A DNA stretch of 64,000 nucleotides from Salinicola tamaricis (lineage in GTDB: Bacteria; Pseudomonadota; Gammaproteobacteria; Pseudomonadales; Halomonadaceae). How positions within the stretch are numbered: the stretch's first letter is position 1; every line of letters starts with the position of its first letter. The position numbers were made by a program, and so were the translations under genes. The notes below the pieces were generated by a model. That model ran no database searches and was not told the origin of the DNA. It saw only the letters and a list, made by a program, of their open reading frames with translations. The stretch spans positions 868,001 to 932,000 of the forward strand of contig NZ_CP023559.1 of the NCBI RefSeq assembly GCF_003006155.1, given 5' to 3'. Shown here in pieces: positions 39,591-49,494 of the stretch.

Positions 39591-40223
39591 TCAGAAATCG
39601 AAGAACACCGTCTCGCCCTCGCCCTGCAGGCGGATATCGAAGCGGTAGCAGGCACGTCCCTCGCGCGTCTCCCGGGTCGCGATCAGGGTCTGGCGCCGGG
39701 TCGGTGATTCGATCGCGTTGAGGATCGGGCAAGCGGCGTTGGCGTCCGTCTCGTCGTCGAAGTAGAGCCGGGTCTGGAGCTGGATATTGATGCCCCGGGC
39801 GAAGATCGCCAGGTTGACGTGGGGCGCCATGCGCCGGCCATCCGCCAGTGCCACCGCCCCGGGCTTGAGGGTCGTGAAGCGCCACTCGCCGTCGTTCTCC
39901 GCGGTGGCGGCGCTGCGCCCGAAGCTGTTGAAGGGCGCGGCGAGATCGAACTGGCACTGGTATTCGCCATTGGCGTCGGCCTGCCAGGCCTCGAGCAGCG
40001 CATCGCGTACGGTGTCGCCATTGCCATCGATGACCCGGCCGACGAGGTCGATGGGCTCGCCCTTGGCGCCGTCGCCGGCGAGCCGCGGGCCGATCTCTTC
40101 ATCGCGCGGTGGCAGGCCGGCGAGTTCCAGCGCCAGGCCGATATGCACATAGGGCCCGGCGGTCTGCGAGGCCGTCTCCTTGAGCAGGGTGTCGGCGAGC
40201 GGGCGCGAATTGGGCTGATGCAT
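39591..40223 (-). CDS. pcaG: Protocatechuate 3,4-dioxygenase alpha subunit
   Basis: A 210-residue intradiol dioxygenase subunit. The start [20 protein letters not shown] has AAGGAGT upstream. Typical stretches are [42 protein letters not shown]-type loop ([17 protein letters not shown]) and [20 protein letters not shown]. PcaG pairs with PcaH to make the ring-opening enzyme; the iron ligands are in PcaH. Intact. Follows pcaH by about 10 bases. Confidence 0.94.
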   Translation of the reverse strand: MHQPNSRPLADTLLKETASQTAGPYVHIGLALELAGLPPRDEEIGPRLAGDGAKGEPIDLVGRVIDGNGDTVRDALLEAWQADANGEYQCQFDLAAPFNSFGRSAATAENDGEWRFTTLKPGAVALADGRRMAPHVNLAIFARGINIQLQTRLYFDDETDANAACPILNAIESPTRRQTLIATRETREGRACYRFDIRLQGEGETVFFDF

Positions 40224-40233
40224 GACGGACTCC

Positions 40234-40981
40234 TTACCCCCTGATTCTCGAAATAGGTCTGCACCGCACCGCGCACCACCAGATCGAAGCGGTAGGCGAG
40301 GCAGTCCATGCTGCGGCTGCGCGCCATGTCGAGGCGCCCGGTCATGGTGGCGACCGCCTCCGGGTCGCGCAGGGTGTTGACGATCGGACACAGCGGGATC
40401 AGCGGATCGCCCTCGAAGTACATCTGGGTGATCAACCGGGTGGAGATCGAGGGCCCCATCACCGAGACGTGGATATGCGCCGGGCGCCAGCTGTTGACGT
40501 CGTTGGGCCAGGGATAGGGGCCGGGCTTGATGGTGCGGAAGCGGTACCAGCCGTCGGCGTCGCTCAGGCAGCGCCCGACGCCGCCGAAGTTGGGGTCGAG
40601 CGGGGCGAGATAGCGATCCTTCTTATGCCGATAACGGCCGCCGGCATTGGCCTGCCACATCTCCACCAGGGTCTGCGGCACCGGCTTGCCGAATTGATCC
40701 ACCACGCGGCCGAACAGCAGGATACGCTCGCCGATGGGCAGGCCGGCCGTGCCCGCCAGGGCGGGGTCTTCACGGAAGTTGAGCAGCAGGTCGTTGTCGT
40801 GGGGCCCCAGGCGCAGGCGGGTAAAGTCGGGGCCGGCGAGTTCGGAGCGCGTCGGCGCGACCAGGCTGACCAGCGCCTGGCGCGGCGAGCGCGCCACGCT
40901 GGTCTTGTAGCCGGGGGCGTGGGCCGGGGGGTGCCAGTTGCGGTCGCGGGGCACGAAGCGCGTGTCGTCGTTGTGGGGCAT
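40234..40981 (-). CDS. pcaH: Protocatechuate 3,4-dioxygenase beta subunit (frameshift at the stop)
   Basis: About 248 residues. Iron-ligand tyrosines and histidines are expected in [25 protein letters not shown] and [12 protein letters not shown], all present. The start [18 protein letters not shown] at 40979-40981 follows GGAGAGG; more upstream starts are less likely. At the end, FENQ is followed by a run of five G (40237-40241) and then TAA, which is out of frame by one. One G too many is the simplest explanation; as written, the frame runs on through pcaG to 39683. Confidence 0.9.
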
Positions 40982-41114
40982 GGGCCTCTCCAGCTCGTCG
41001 ATGGCTCCATTCTCCCCCACCACCACCGCCTGCCAAGTGAAAGCCTCGCGCCCGGGCATAACCGGGGGGCTATATCGGGCAAAGGTCGAAGATCGGTCAA
41101 CGCTCAAGGTTCGC

Positions 41115-42086
41115 TCAAAGATCGAAAGGCGTCTGACCGTCGGCGTTCACCTCGGCGTCGTCAACGTCAGCGTCACTCACCTCAGCGGCAATCTCTCTCA
41201 GGCACGCCTGCAGCTGTTCGGCCCCGGCGCTCAGCGGCAGCGATAGATTGGTGCACAGGCCGAGCGCCCCGCCATGGGCCTCCAGCGCCACCGGCAGACG
41301 CACCAGCACGCCGGCGGCGAGGTCCTCGCGCACCGCATCCAGTGGCGCCACCCACACCGCTTCGGTGGCCAGCACGTAGCGCCGGCTGAGAGACAGCGAG
41401 AGCGTCTCCAGCGCGATTGGCGGGCACCAGCCGCCCTGCTCGACCCAGAAGCGCTCGACCTGCTCGCGCAGCGTGGTGGCCTCAGGTGGAATCACCCAGG
41501 CGGCCTCGGCCAGCGCCGCGGCATCGATATCGACCTCCGCCGCCACCAGCGCATGACCGGCGCGCGCGACCAGGACCAGCGGCTCGTGGTAGAGCGGCTC
41601 GAAATGCAGCCCGCGAATCTCGCGTGCCTCACTCATCCGCCCCACCACCATCTCCAGCTCGCCGAGCCCCAGCCGCGAGAGCAGGTAGGCGCTAGAGCCG
41701 GTGGTCACCTGCACCCGCACCCCGGGCAGCGTCTGGGCAAGCCGCACCAGCGCCCGGGGCAGCAGCCCCTGCTCGACGCTGGAGAGCGCGCCGAGACGCA
41801 CCACCGCCTGGGCGCTGGTCTGGTGCACCGCGCGGAAGCCGGCATCCAGGCTGCGCAGCGCCGGGCCGGCATGGCGCAGCAGCATCGAGCCCGCCGCGGT
41901 CAGCGTGACCCCCGAGGGGCTGCGGGCGAAGAGCGCCGCTCCGACGATCTCCTCGAGCTCGCGGATGGTTTTCGACATCGCCGGCTGGGTGATCGAGAGG
42001 GTCTGCGCCGCCCGCGCCATGCTGTTGAGCCGGGCCACCTCCTGGAACGCCATCAGGTGACGCAGCTTGACCCGGGCATTGAGCAT
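41115..42086 (-). CDS. pcaQ: LysR-family regulator, probable PcaQ
   Basis: A 323-residue regulator. The N-terminal helix-turn-helix reads [20 protein letters not shown] and [20 protein letters not shown]; the effector domain includes [20 protein letters not shown] and [20 protein letters not shown]. It lies between pcaH and pcaDC on the same strand, the usual setting for PcaQ, which activates pcaDCHG in response to carboxymuconate. ATG at 42086 (AGGAG 7 bases upstream) is preferred to the GTG one codon earlier. An Asp-rich tail is unusual. Confidence 0.87.
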   Translation of the reverse strand: MLNARVKLRHLMAFQEVARLNSMARAAQTLSITQPAMSKTIRELEEIVGAALFARSPSGVTLTAAGSMLLRHAGPALRSLDAGFRAVHQTSAQAVVRLGALSSVEQGLLPRALVRLAQTLPGVRVQVTTGSSAYLLSRLGLGELEMVVGRMSEAREIRGLHFEPLYHEPLVLVARAGHALVAAEVDIDAAALAEAAWVIPPEATTLREQVERFWVEQGGWCPPIALETLSLSLSRRYVLATEAVWVAPLDAVREDLAAGVLVRLPVALEAHGGALGLCTNLSLPLSAGAEQLQACLREIAAEVSDADVDDAEVNADGQTPFDL

Positions 42087-42173
42087 CACGGCACTCCTGA
42101 AGCGGGGTTCACGCGGGCCGCGGCGGGCCCGGATGGCGATCAGCCACGATGAGAGCCCAGCCGCGTGGGGGCG

Positions 42174-43362
42174 TCAACCGCCCCAGCCGTGCTGCTTGGC
42201 CAGGCCGAAGGCGTGGTTGGCGGCCGGCACCCCGGCATAGACCGCCACGTGCATCAGTACCTGGCGCAGCTCGGCTTCGCTCAGGCCGATCCGCTTGGCG
42301 GTCTTGAGATGCAGCACCAGCTCCTCGCGCCCCAGCGCGGCGAGAATCGCGGTGGTGATCATGCTGCGCTCGCGATGGTCGAGATCGGGATCGCTCCACA
42401 GCTCCCCCCAGGCCAGCCGGGTGATCATCTGCTGGAACGGCCGGTCCAGCGAGGTCGCCTGCTGCGCGGCACGGGCGACGTGGTCCGCGCCGAGCACCGC
42501 CTGACGGGTCTCCATGCCGGTGGCGAGATCGACGCCCTGCGCCTTGGATGCGGCCGGTGACAGCCGTGTCAGCAGCAACTCCACCAGGCGCGCCGGCGCC
42601 TCCAGCGAGGGCACGTGGCCCACGCCCTCGAAAATCGTCGGGGCCTCGGCCCCACACTCCTCGGCCAGCGCGGCGAGGGTCGCCGGTGGCGTGGCGCCGT
42701 CTTCGCTACCGCCGACCAGCGTGAGCGGCACCGCTTGCGTCGCCTCACCGGCGTTGGCGCCCAGACGCCCGACGAAGCTGTGGCGGCCGAGCATCTCGCA
42801 CATCAGCGCGTAGGACTCGGCCTCGTTGCGCGACATCGCCACCCGCCAGCCGGCGTCCAGGGCGGGGTCGACCTCGACGCTCGCCGGCGCGAACCAGCGC
42901 GGCACGATCTCCGCGCTCATCGCAGCCAGCCCCTCGCTGCGTACCCGGTCGGCGCGGGTCTGCCACATCTCGGCACTGCCGATCACCGCGCCGGTGTTGG
43001 TCAGGGTCGCCGAGTAGAGCCGCTCGGGATGCGCGCTCAGCAGCTGCTGGCCGATCACGCCGCCGATCGAGGTGCCGGCGAAATGGAAACGCTCGGCCCC
43101 GGCGAGATCGGCCAGGGCCAGGGCCTCGGCGGCCAGCGCGCGCCGGGGTGATCTCGCCCCGCGCTGCGGGCCAGCCGGCGCTGGCGCCGTGTCCCGGCAG
43201 ATCCCAGGTGAGCACGCGGAAGCGTCGAGTCAGCGGGGTGATGACGCTGTCCCACACCGCCTGGCTCATCCCCAGCGGGTGGGCCAGCAGCAGCAGCGGC
43301 TGGGTGTCGCCACCGAGCAGACGATAGGCGACGGTGCGGTCATCGAGCGTGACGAAAGGCAT
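42174..43362 (-). CDS. pcaDC: Fused 3-oxoadipate enol-lactonase / 4-carboxymuconolactone decarboxylase (frameshifted)
   Basis: Bifunctional protein of about 396 residues. N-terminal alpha/beta hydrolase (1-260, PcaD): LLAHPLGMSQAVWDSV, WDLPGHGAS, nucleophile in FAGTSIGG and histidine in GVGHVPSLE. C-terminal carboxymuconolactone decarboxylase domain (about 270-396, PcaC): MITRLAWGELWSDPDLDHRE and MHVAVYAGVPAANHAF. The N-terminal part breaks near 43145. Start at 43360-43362 with GGAG upstream. Such PcaL-like fusions are known in several bacteria. Catalyses two consecutive steps after PcaB. Confidence 0.92.
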
Positions 43363-43411
43363 GACGAGGCTCCTTGGTTCGAGTGCGCGCAGGCAGTTGG
43401 CGTAAAGAACA

Positions 43412-43612
43412 TAGGCGCTGTATGAAAAGTCGACGAGCGTGGGCAAGACAAGGCGAAAATAGGCGAAAGAGCGGAGTTTACGCAGTGTAAATGAGCATGT
43501 GACTCGCTCCGCTCGCCCTTCGGGCCGTCCTACGGACGTTCTGAACGTTGTTCAGTGAGCCGATTTTTAACGCCGTATTGCCGAGCGCAGTCCTTTTCAG
43601 ACAGTGCCTAGG
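43412..43612. repeat. Palindromic intergenic element with inner insertion (copy E)
   Basis: A 201-base unit between pcaDC and the AtoE-type gene. Ends TAGGCGCTGTATGAAAAG and, in reverse complement, TAGGCACTGTCTGAAAAG. The standard interior (GTCGACGAGCG, GGCAAGACAAGGCG, GGAGTTTACG, TGTAAATGAGCATG, TTTTTAACGCC, GTATTGCCGAGCGCAG) is split at 43499-43560 by 62 extra bases with their own short inverted repeats. The TAG stop of the transporter gene (43608-43610) is in its right end. Confidence 0.85.
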
Positions 43613-44918
43613 CGAAAGCCGCCAGGGCGACGAAAGTCCCCGCAATGGCAACGCCCGAGATCACCAGCCAGATCAACAGATAGCCCATGATGTCGCGGGC
43701 CGAGAGTCCGGCCACCCCGAGCAGCGGCAGCGCCCAGAACGGCTGAATCTGGTTGGTCCAGCCGTCGCCCCAGGTGAACGCCATAATGGTGCGCGCGGGG
43801 TCGGCGCCGAGGGCGTAGGCCGCCTTCATCATGATCGGCCCCTGGATTGCCCACTGGCCACCCCCGGAGGGGATGAAGAAGTTGACCGCCCCGGCGGAGA
43901 GGAAGGTCCACAGCGGGAAGGTCTCCCGCGAGGCCACCGAGATGATCGCCTGGGAGAACTGGGTGACCAGATCGGCGTGGGTCATCATGCCGGCGATCCC
44001 GGCGTAGAGCGGGAACTGCACGATGATCCCGCGGGCGGCGCCCACCGCCTTCTCCACCGCGCCCAGGTAGGCCGCCGCACTGCGGTGCAGCAGCAGCCCC
44101 AGGGTGAAGAAGATCAGGATGACCGTATTGAGATTGATGCTGAAGTCACCCTTGACCACCTCACCGAGCAGATAGACCGCGGCGAGCAGACCCAGGAACA
44201 GCGTCGGCAGCCGGCTGTGTTCGAGCCAGTCGGAGAAACTGCCGTCGCCGCGCTGGGCCGGCGCCTCCTCGGCGGGGTCCGCCGCCTCCAGGCGCACGAT
44301 CTGCTCCGGCTGCTTCTGCAGCATGAAGAAGCCCACCAGCAGGGCCAGCAGCGCCAGCGTCAGGGCGATGTTCCAGCTGGCGTAGAGGGTTTCGGAGACC
44401 GGCACGATGCCGATCGCATCCTCCATGAAGTGGCCCGGCGTGGCGATCACCAACGGGATCGAGGTCGAGGGCCCGCGTACCAGTTCGCCACCATAGGCGG
44501 CGGCCACGATCAGCGGGAAGTGCACCGCCACCCGGCGCCCCATCTCGCGGGCCAGGATCGCCCCGGCAACCATGCCGAAGCCCCAGTTGAGGTAGTAGCA
44601 GACGAAGCTGACCACGATGGTGATCGCCAGCGCCTGGCGCGGCGTCGAGGCCTGCCGGGTGAGCGCGCCAAGCAGGCGCTGCATCACCGGCGTCAGCGCC
44701 AGCACGTAGCCGGTCAGCAGCACCAGCACCATCTGCATGCCGAACTTGAACAGCGAGGAGAAGCCCTCGCCCCAGTACTGCGCCATGTCGAGCGGCGTAC
44801 GCTCACCGAGCACGATGCCGAGCACGAAGACGATGGCGGTGAGAATCACCGCCAGCACGAAGGCGCTGGGCAGATAGCGCTGCACCAGACGCACGGAAAA
44901 CTGCGTCACCGCTTGCAT
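43608..44918 (-). CDS. atoE: Short-chain fatty acid transporter, AtoE family
   Basis: A 436-residue membrane protein with about 12 helices. Conserved family stretches are SFVCYYLNWGFGMVAGAILA, AYGGELVRGPSTSIPLVIATP, GIAGMMTHADLVTQFSQA, FFIPSGGGQWAIQGPIMM and AFTWGDGWTNQIQPFWALP. AtoE proteins take up short-chain fatty acids; near pcaIJF it may carry 3-oxoadipate, adipate or acetoacetate, which is inference. Intact. About 50 bases after pcaF on the same strand, so it is probably the last gene of the pcaIJF operon. Confidence 0.92.
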   Translation of the reverse strand: MQAVTQFSVRLVQRYLPSAFVLAVILTAIVFVLGIVLGERTPLDMAQYWGEGFSSLFKFGMQMVLVLLTGYVLALTPVMQRLLGALTRQASTPRQALAITIVVSFVCYYLNWGFGMVAGAILAREMGRRVAVHFPLIVAAAYGGELVRGPSTSIPLVIATPGHFMEDAIGIVPVSETLYASWNIALTLALLALLVGFFMLQKQPEQIVRLEAADPAEEAPAQRGDGSFSDWLEHSRLPTLFLGLLAAVYLLGEVVKGDFSINLNTVILIFFTLGLLLHRSAAAYLGAVEKAVGAARGIIVQFPLYAGIAGMMTHADLVTQFSQAIISVASRETFPLWTFLSAGAVNFFIPSGGGQWAIQGPIMMKAAYALGADPARTIMAFTWGDGWTNQIQPFWALPLLGVAGLSARDIMGYLLIWLVISGVAIAGTFVALAAFA

Positions 44919-44969
44919 CGAGGTTCCCTCTGTTATCGAGTTGTCGTTATGGGTAGTTGCTGGCGGGCG

Positions 44970-46174
44970 TCACACCCGCTCGATCACCGTGGCGATGCCC
45001 TGCCCCACGCCGATGCACATGGTGCACAGCGCGAAGCGCTGGCGGCTGCGCGCCAGCTCGTAGGCCGCCGAACTGATGATGCGCGCCCCCGACATGCCCA
45101 GCGGATGGCCCAGCGCAATGGCGCCGCCGTTGGGGTTGAGCCGCGGGTCGTCGTCGGCCACGCCGAGCTCGCGGGCACACGCCAGCACCTGGGCCGCGAA
45201 GGCTTCGTTGAGTTCGAGCACATCCATCCGATCGAGGCTCAGGCCGAGTCGCGCGAGCAGCTTGCGCGTCGCCGGCACCGGGCCGATGCCCATGATGCGC
45301 GGCTCTACCCCGGCGGTGGCCATGCCGTGAATGCGCGCGATGGGTTCGAGCCGAAGCGAGTGAGCGCCGCTTCGCTCGCCACCAGCATCGCCGCCGCGCC
45401 GTCGTTGACCCCGGAGGCGTTGCCGGCGGTGACGCTACCGTTCTCGCGGAACGGCGTCGGCAACTTGGCCAGCGCCTCCAGCGTGGTCTCGGGGCGAGGA
45501 TGCTCGTCGCGGTCGAAGATCAGCGGCGCCTGCTTGCGCCGCGGAATCTCGATCGGCACGATCCCCTCGCCCAGCCGGCCGGCCACCTGCGCCGCCTCGG
45601 TCAGCTGCTGCGAGCGGTAGGCGTAGCGGTCCTGGTCCTCGCGCGAAATACGGAACTGCTCGGCCACGTTCTCGGCGGTCTCGGGCATCGAGTCGACCCC
45701 GTAGCGCTTCTCCATAAGAGGATTGACGAAGCGCCAGCCGATGGTGGTGTCCTCCATCTGCTGATTGCGCGCATAGGGCGAGCCGGCCTTGCCGATCACA
45801 TAGGGCGCACGCGACATCGACTCGACGCCGCCGGTGAGGATCAGCTCGGCCTCGCCGGCACGGATCGCCCGCGCCGCGGTGCCGATGGCGTCCATGCTCG
45901 ACCCGCACAGACGGTTGATGGTGGAACCCGGCACGCTGGTGGGCAGCCCCGCCAGCAGCGCCGCCATGCGCGCCACGCTGCGGTTGTCCTCACCGGCCTG
46001 GTTGGCACAGCCGAGGATGACGTCATCGATCGCCGCCGGATCGAGCTGCGGATGCTGCGCCAGCACCGCCTCGAACAGCCGCGCCGCCAGATCGTCGGGG
46101 CGCACGCTCGCCAGGGCGCCACCGAAGCGGCCCACCGCGGAGCGCAGCGGGCGACACAGAAACACTTCGTTCAT
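44970..46174 (-). CDS. pcaF: 3-oxoadipyl-CoA thiolase (frameshifted)
   Basis: About 401 residues. Catalytic cysteine in [12 protein letters not shown], the base histidine in [12 protein letters not shown] and the second cysteine in [10 protein letters not shown]. The frame breaks near 45330, between [12 protein letters not shown] and [15 protein letters not shown]. It cleaves 3-oxoadipyl-CoA to succinyl-CoA and acetyl-CoA. The N-terminal [20 protein letters not shown] and neighbouring CoA-transferase genes favour PcaF over a generic acetyl-CoA acetyltransferase. Overlaps pcaJ by 4 bases. Confidence 0.94.
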
Positions 46175-46962
46175 GCCTGCGCTCCCGTCTCATTGCCGGC
46201 GTGGTGGCGTGCGGTGCGAGCCTTGAGTTCGCGCAGCACGTTGAGCTCCTCGGCACCGGGCTCGGGGGTGGTCTCGAGCCGCTCGGCGAATCGGATCTCC
46301 CAACCGGTGGCCTCCTGCACCTGCTCGGCGGTCACGCCAGGGTGCAGCGAGACCACCACCAGCTCCTTGGTCTCGGGATCGGGCTTCATCACGCACAGAT
46401 CGGTGATCACCCGGGTCGGGCCGCGGCCGATATTGGGCACGCCGTCACGCGCGCGGCCGTCGCGTCCGAAGCCGACCGTGGTGACGAAGTCCACCGCCTC
46501 GACGAAGGTGCGCCGGGAGTGCTTGACGGTGATGAACACTTCACCCGCATTGGTGGCGATCTCAGGGGCTCCGCCGCCACCCGGCAGCCGCACCTTGGGC
46601 TCGCGGTAGTCACCGATCAGAGTGGTATTGAGATTGCAGTAGCGGTCGATCTGCGCGGTCCCCAGGAAGCCGACGTCGACATGCCCGCCCTGCAGCCAGT
46701 AGCGGAACATCTCCGGCACCGAGACGGTGGTCAGCGCGGTCTCGCACAGCTCGCCATCGCCGATCGACAGCGGCAGCACATTGGGCTTGGTCTGCAGGGT
46801 GCCGGACTCGTAGATCAGCACCACCTCCGGGGCATGGGTCAGGCGCGCCAGGTTGGCCGCCTCGGAGGGCAGGCCGATACCGACGAAACAGGTGGTGCCG
46901 TTGGCCAGCGCCCGGGCGGCGGTGACGGTCATCATTTCCGCAGCGGTGTAGTCGAGGCTCAT
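46171..46962 (-). CDS. pcaJ: 3-oxoadipate CoA-transferase subunit B
   Basis: A 263-residue intact subunit. CoA-transferase motifs CFVGIGLPSEAANLARL, LIYESGTLQTKPNVLPLSIG and GFLGTAQIDRYCNLNTTLIG; the catalytic glutamate is in the YESG segment. The C-terminal GVTAEQVQEATGWEIRFA is typical of PcaJ/CatJ. Starts one base inside the pcaI stop and overlaps pcaF by 4 bases, so all three are translationally coupled. Confidence 0.93.
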   Translation of the reverse strand: MSLDYTAAEMMTVTAARALANGTTCFVGIGLPSEAANLARLTHAPEVVLIYESGTLQTKPNVLPLSIGDGELCETALTTVSVPEMFRYWLQGGHVDVGFLGTAQIDRYCNLNTTLIGDYREPKVRLPGGGGAPEIATNAGEVFITVKHSRRTFVEAVDFVTTVGFGRDGRARDGVPNIGRGPTRVITDLCVMKPDPETKELVVVSLHPGVTAEQVQEATGWEIRFAERLETTPEPGAEELNVLRELKARTARHHAGNETGAQA

Positions 46963-47782
46963 CAGGCAGCTCCTCCAGCGTGGTAGACATGTTCCTCGAG
47001 CCAGGCGGCGAAGGCCTCGCGGTCGCGGGCGATCTCATCCCAGGCCTTGTAGAAGGCGTTGTCCCGCGGGTAGTAACCATGGGCGTAGGAGGGGTAGGCG
47101 CCCTGCTCGGCCACGGCGATGGCATCGATCGCCCAGCCAGGAATGACGCAGGCGTTGGGCCCCGCCTGCAGCTCATCGACCACCTCCTCGATGGTGACAA
47201 TGCTGTGGCGCGCCGCCAGCACCACCTCCTTCTGCACGCCGATGATCCCCTCTACCAGCACGTTGCCGGCGCGGTCCGCCTTCTGCGCGTGGACGATACC
47301 CACGTCAGGGCGCACCGCCGGCACCGCGGCCAGGCGCTCACCAGTGAACGGGCACTCGATGAACTTGATCTGCGAATTGACCTTGGGCAGGTCGCTGCCC
47401 ACGTAGCCGCGCAGCAGCACGCCAGCGGCAGACCGGCGGCGCCGGCCTCGAAGGCGCAGGCCATGGCGGCGTGGCTGTGCTCGAAGATCTCCAGCGGCTG
47501 CGGATACCCCTTCTCCACCGCGTCGCGCAGGCGGTGCAGCGAGCCCACGCCGGGGTTGCCGCCCCAGGAGAAGATCAGGCGACGGGCACAGCCGGCGCCG
47601 ATCATCTGGTCGAAGATCAGATCCGGGGTCATGCGGATCAGGGTCAGCTCGCGCCGCCCCTGGCGGATGATCTCGTGCCCTGCGGCAAACGGAATGAGAT
47701 GGGTGAACCCTTCCATGGCGAGGGTTGCCCCATCCTCGACGTAACGCGCCACGGCGTCGTGGAGCGAGAGGAATTCGGCCAT
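46962..47782 (-). CDS. pcaI: 3-oxoadipate CoA-transferase subunit A (frameshifted)
   Basis: About 274 residues. Begins MAEFLSLHDAVARYVEDGAT, with GFTHLIPFAAGHEIIRQG, TPDLIFDQMIGAGCARRLIF and WGGNPGVGSLHRLRDA. One base is missing near 47423, after which it resumes LLRGYVGSDLPKVNSQIKF and ends in EEHVYHAGGAA. First gene of the pcaIJF operon; a PcaR-type operator lies about 105-140 bases upstream of the ATG. Confidence 0.92.
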
Positions 47783-47886
47783 CGTGCGCGACTCCCTGTT
47801 AGGTGATGGGCTGTCAGGTGACGGGAAACCAGCGACCGCCAGCGCGGCCCCTGGTGGGTATCGATATCCCCAGTGACACTGGCAAA

Positions 47887-47922
47887 TGTTCGCATTACGA
47901 ACAAGGGTTTGTTATACGAACA
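47887..47922 (-). promoter_or_regulatory. PcaR/PcaU-type operator upstream of pcaIJF
   Basis: A perfect dyad TGTTCG-CATTA-CGAACA (47887-47903) plus a direct repeat of ACGAACA at 47916-47922, 19 bases from the first. An inverted pair plus one direct repeat is the layout known for PcaU/PobR sites in Acinetobacter. On the leftward strand CGTATAACAAAC followed by GTTCG matches the box before pcaB. Confidence 0.7.
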
Positions 47923-47964
47923 CGCTATCCCCACCGTGACCCGCGGTCAATCGCACAACGCGAA

Positions 47965-47984
47965 GAGGCCTCCGTGGAGGCCTC
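47965..47984 (-). terminator. Hairpin downstream of pcaB
   Basis: GAGGCCTCC-GT-GGAGGCCTC, a near-perfect 20-base palindrome 58 bases after the pcaB stop, reading leftward. No strong T-run follows. Confidence 0.4.
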
Positions 47985-48041
47985 GCCGAGATCGTTGCCG
48001 ACTCGCTAAAGTGCGTCGACGATGTCTTTTAGAACAGTAAG

Positions 48042-49395
48042 TTAGGAGGGATCGAGGCGCATCAGCACGCGCGTGACCTGGGCCTCGCTACTACCAATGT
48101 ATAAGTCGATCGTCAGCGCGGTACGCAACGCCGCGGCATCGAGAGCTGCGTCCTCCACCGCCGCCGCCACCTCGGGCTGGGTCAGCACCACCTCGGCGTA
48201 GTCGCGCTGCTCGCGGCGCGCCGTCTCGCCGGCCTCGCGGGCGATCCGCTGCGCCGTCGCGCTGGGCAGCGCTTCCCCCAGCAGACGCGCCGCCGCCGGC
48301 TCCGCCAGCACCGCCCCGCCGCTCAGGCGCAGGTTGCGCGCCATCGCCTCGACGTGGACCTCCAGCCCCTCCAGCAGCGGCGCCAGTGACCCCAGCGCCC
48401 CCCACCAGCAGCACCCCATCCAGCAGCGGCGCCCACTCCGCATGCCACTCGCCGAGACCGCGCTCCAGCGGCTGGGCCCCGGCGTTGACCACGGTGGCAT
48501 GGGCCGCGTGTACCTGACGCGCGGCGGCGCGAATGCGCGCGCAGGCGACCGGATTGCGTTTGTGCGGCATCGATGACGAGCCGCCCACCCCCTCGGCGGC
48601 GGGCTCACTGAGTTCGGCCACCTCGCTCTGGCACAGCAGGGCGATATCCAGCGCCACCTTCTCCGCCGCCACCGCGGCGGCGTCGAGCGCCCCCATCAGC
48701 GCCAGCAGCGGCTGGCGGTCGGTATGCCACGGCAGCAGCGGCGGCCGCCAGCCCGAGCCGCGCAGCGAGCCCAGCCATGATCTCGAGCCCCCGGTCGTCG
48801 AGCCCAGAGTGCACCCCCACCGCGCCGCCGAACTGCACATAGAGCCCGCCATCTATCACCCCGCCAGGCGCGCGTCGGCGCCCTCGAGCCCCCAGGCCCA
48901 CTGCGCCACCTTGGCACCGAAAGTGATCGGCAGCGCCTGCTGCATCAGCGTGCGCCCGATCATCGGCGTCGCGCGGTGGTCGCGCATCAGCGCGCAGGCG
49001 GCACGTCGCGTGCGTGCCAGATGCTCACGTATGGCCACCAGCCGCGGGCGCAGTAGCAGCATCAGTGCCGAGTCGACGATATCCTGGCTGGTGGCGCCGC
49101 GGTGGAAATGCCGCCGCAGCGACTCCGGCAGTCGCGCCTTGGCCTGTTTGACGAAGGGGATGGCGGCATTGCCGCCGTTCTCGACCTCGGCGGCCAGCGC
49201 CGTCAGATCGAACGCCTCCAGCGGCAGTGCCGCAGTGAGCGCCGCCGCCGTGCCCGCCGGCAGCACGCCGCACGCCTCCTGCTCCGCGGCCAGCGCCAGC
49301 TCCACCTCGCGCATCGCCGCGACGACCTCACTGGCCTCGAGGGTGGCGAGGCCGGCGGCACTCATGAAGGGGTGGCGGAACAGGGTGTCGTACAT
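48042..49395 (-). pseudogene. pcaB: 3-carboxy-cis,cis-muconate cycloisomerase (three frameshifts, probably sequence error)
   Basis: Joined length is about 451 residues. Starts MYDTLFRHPFMSAAGLATLE at 49393-49395. Fumarase/aspartase superfamily segments are HRGATSQDIVDSALML, IGRTLMQQALPITFG and the signature GGSSSMPHKRNPVACARI. Frame changes lie near 48848, 48780 and 48395. Enzyme of the step between PcaHG and PcaC. It stands apart from pcaDC and pcaHG, with its own PcaR-type box 30 bases upstream. Confidence 0.9.
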
Positions 49396-49424
49396 GGAGG
49401 GATCTCCCGGCGCGCATCGCGTGG

Positions 49425-49444
49425 CGAACGAATGTTCGTGATAC
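49425..49444 (-). promoter_or_regulatory. PcaR-type operator upstream of pcaB
   Basis: Dyad CGAAC-GAAT-GTTCG at 49425-49438. On the gene's strand it continues as CGTATCACGAACATTCGTTC, matching the pcaI box at CGTATnACnAAC and GTTCG with the same spacing. It ends about 30 bases before the pcaB ATG, so it would overlap the promoter or leader. Confidence 0.65.
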
Positions 49445-49494
49445 GCACTCATGCTAGGTCGGCGCACGACACGAGGGCAAGCGCGGTGCCGCAG

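Noticed and set aside
43548..45620. A 690-codon open frame on the plus strand opposite the AtoE-type and pcaF genes
   Set aside because: It is His/Gln/Arg-rich with no domain, and lies exactly antisense to two well-recognised genes; GC-rich sequence gives such frames by codon bias.
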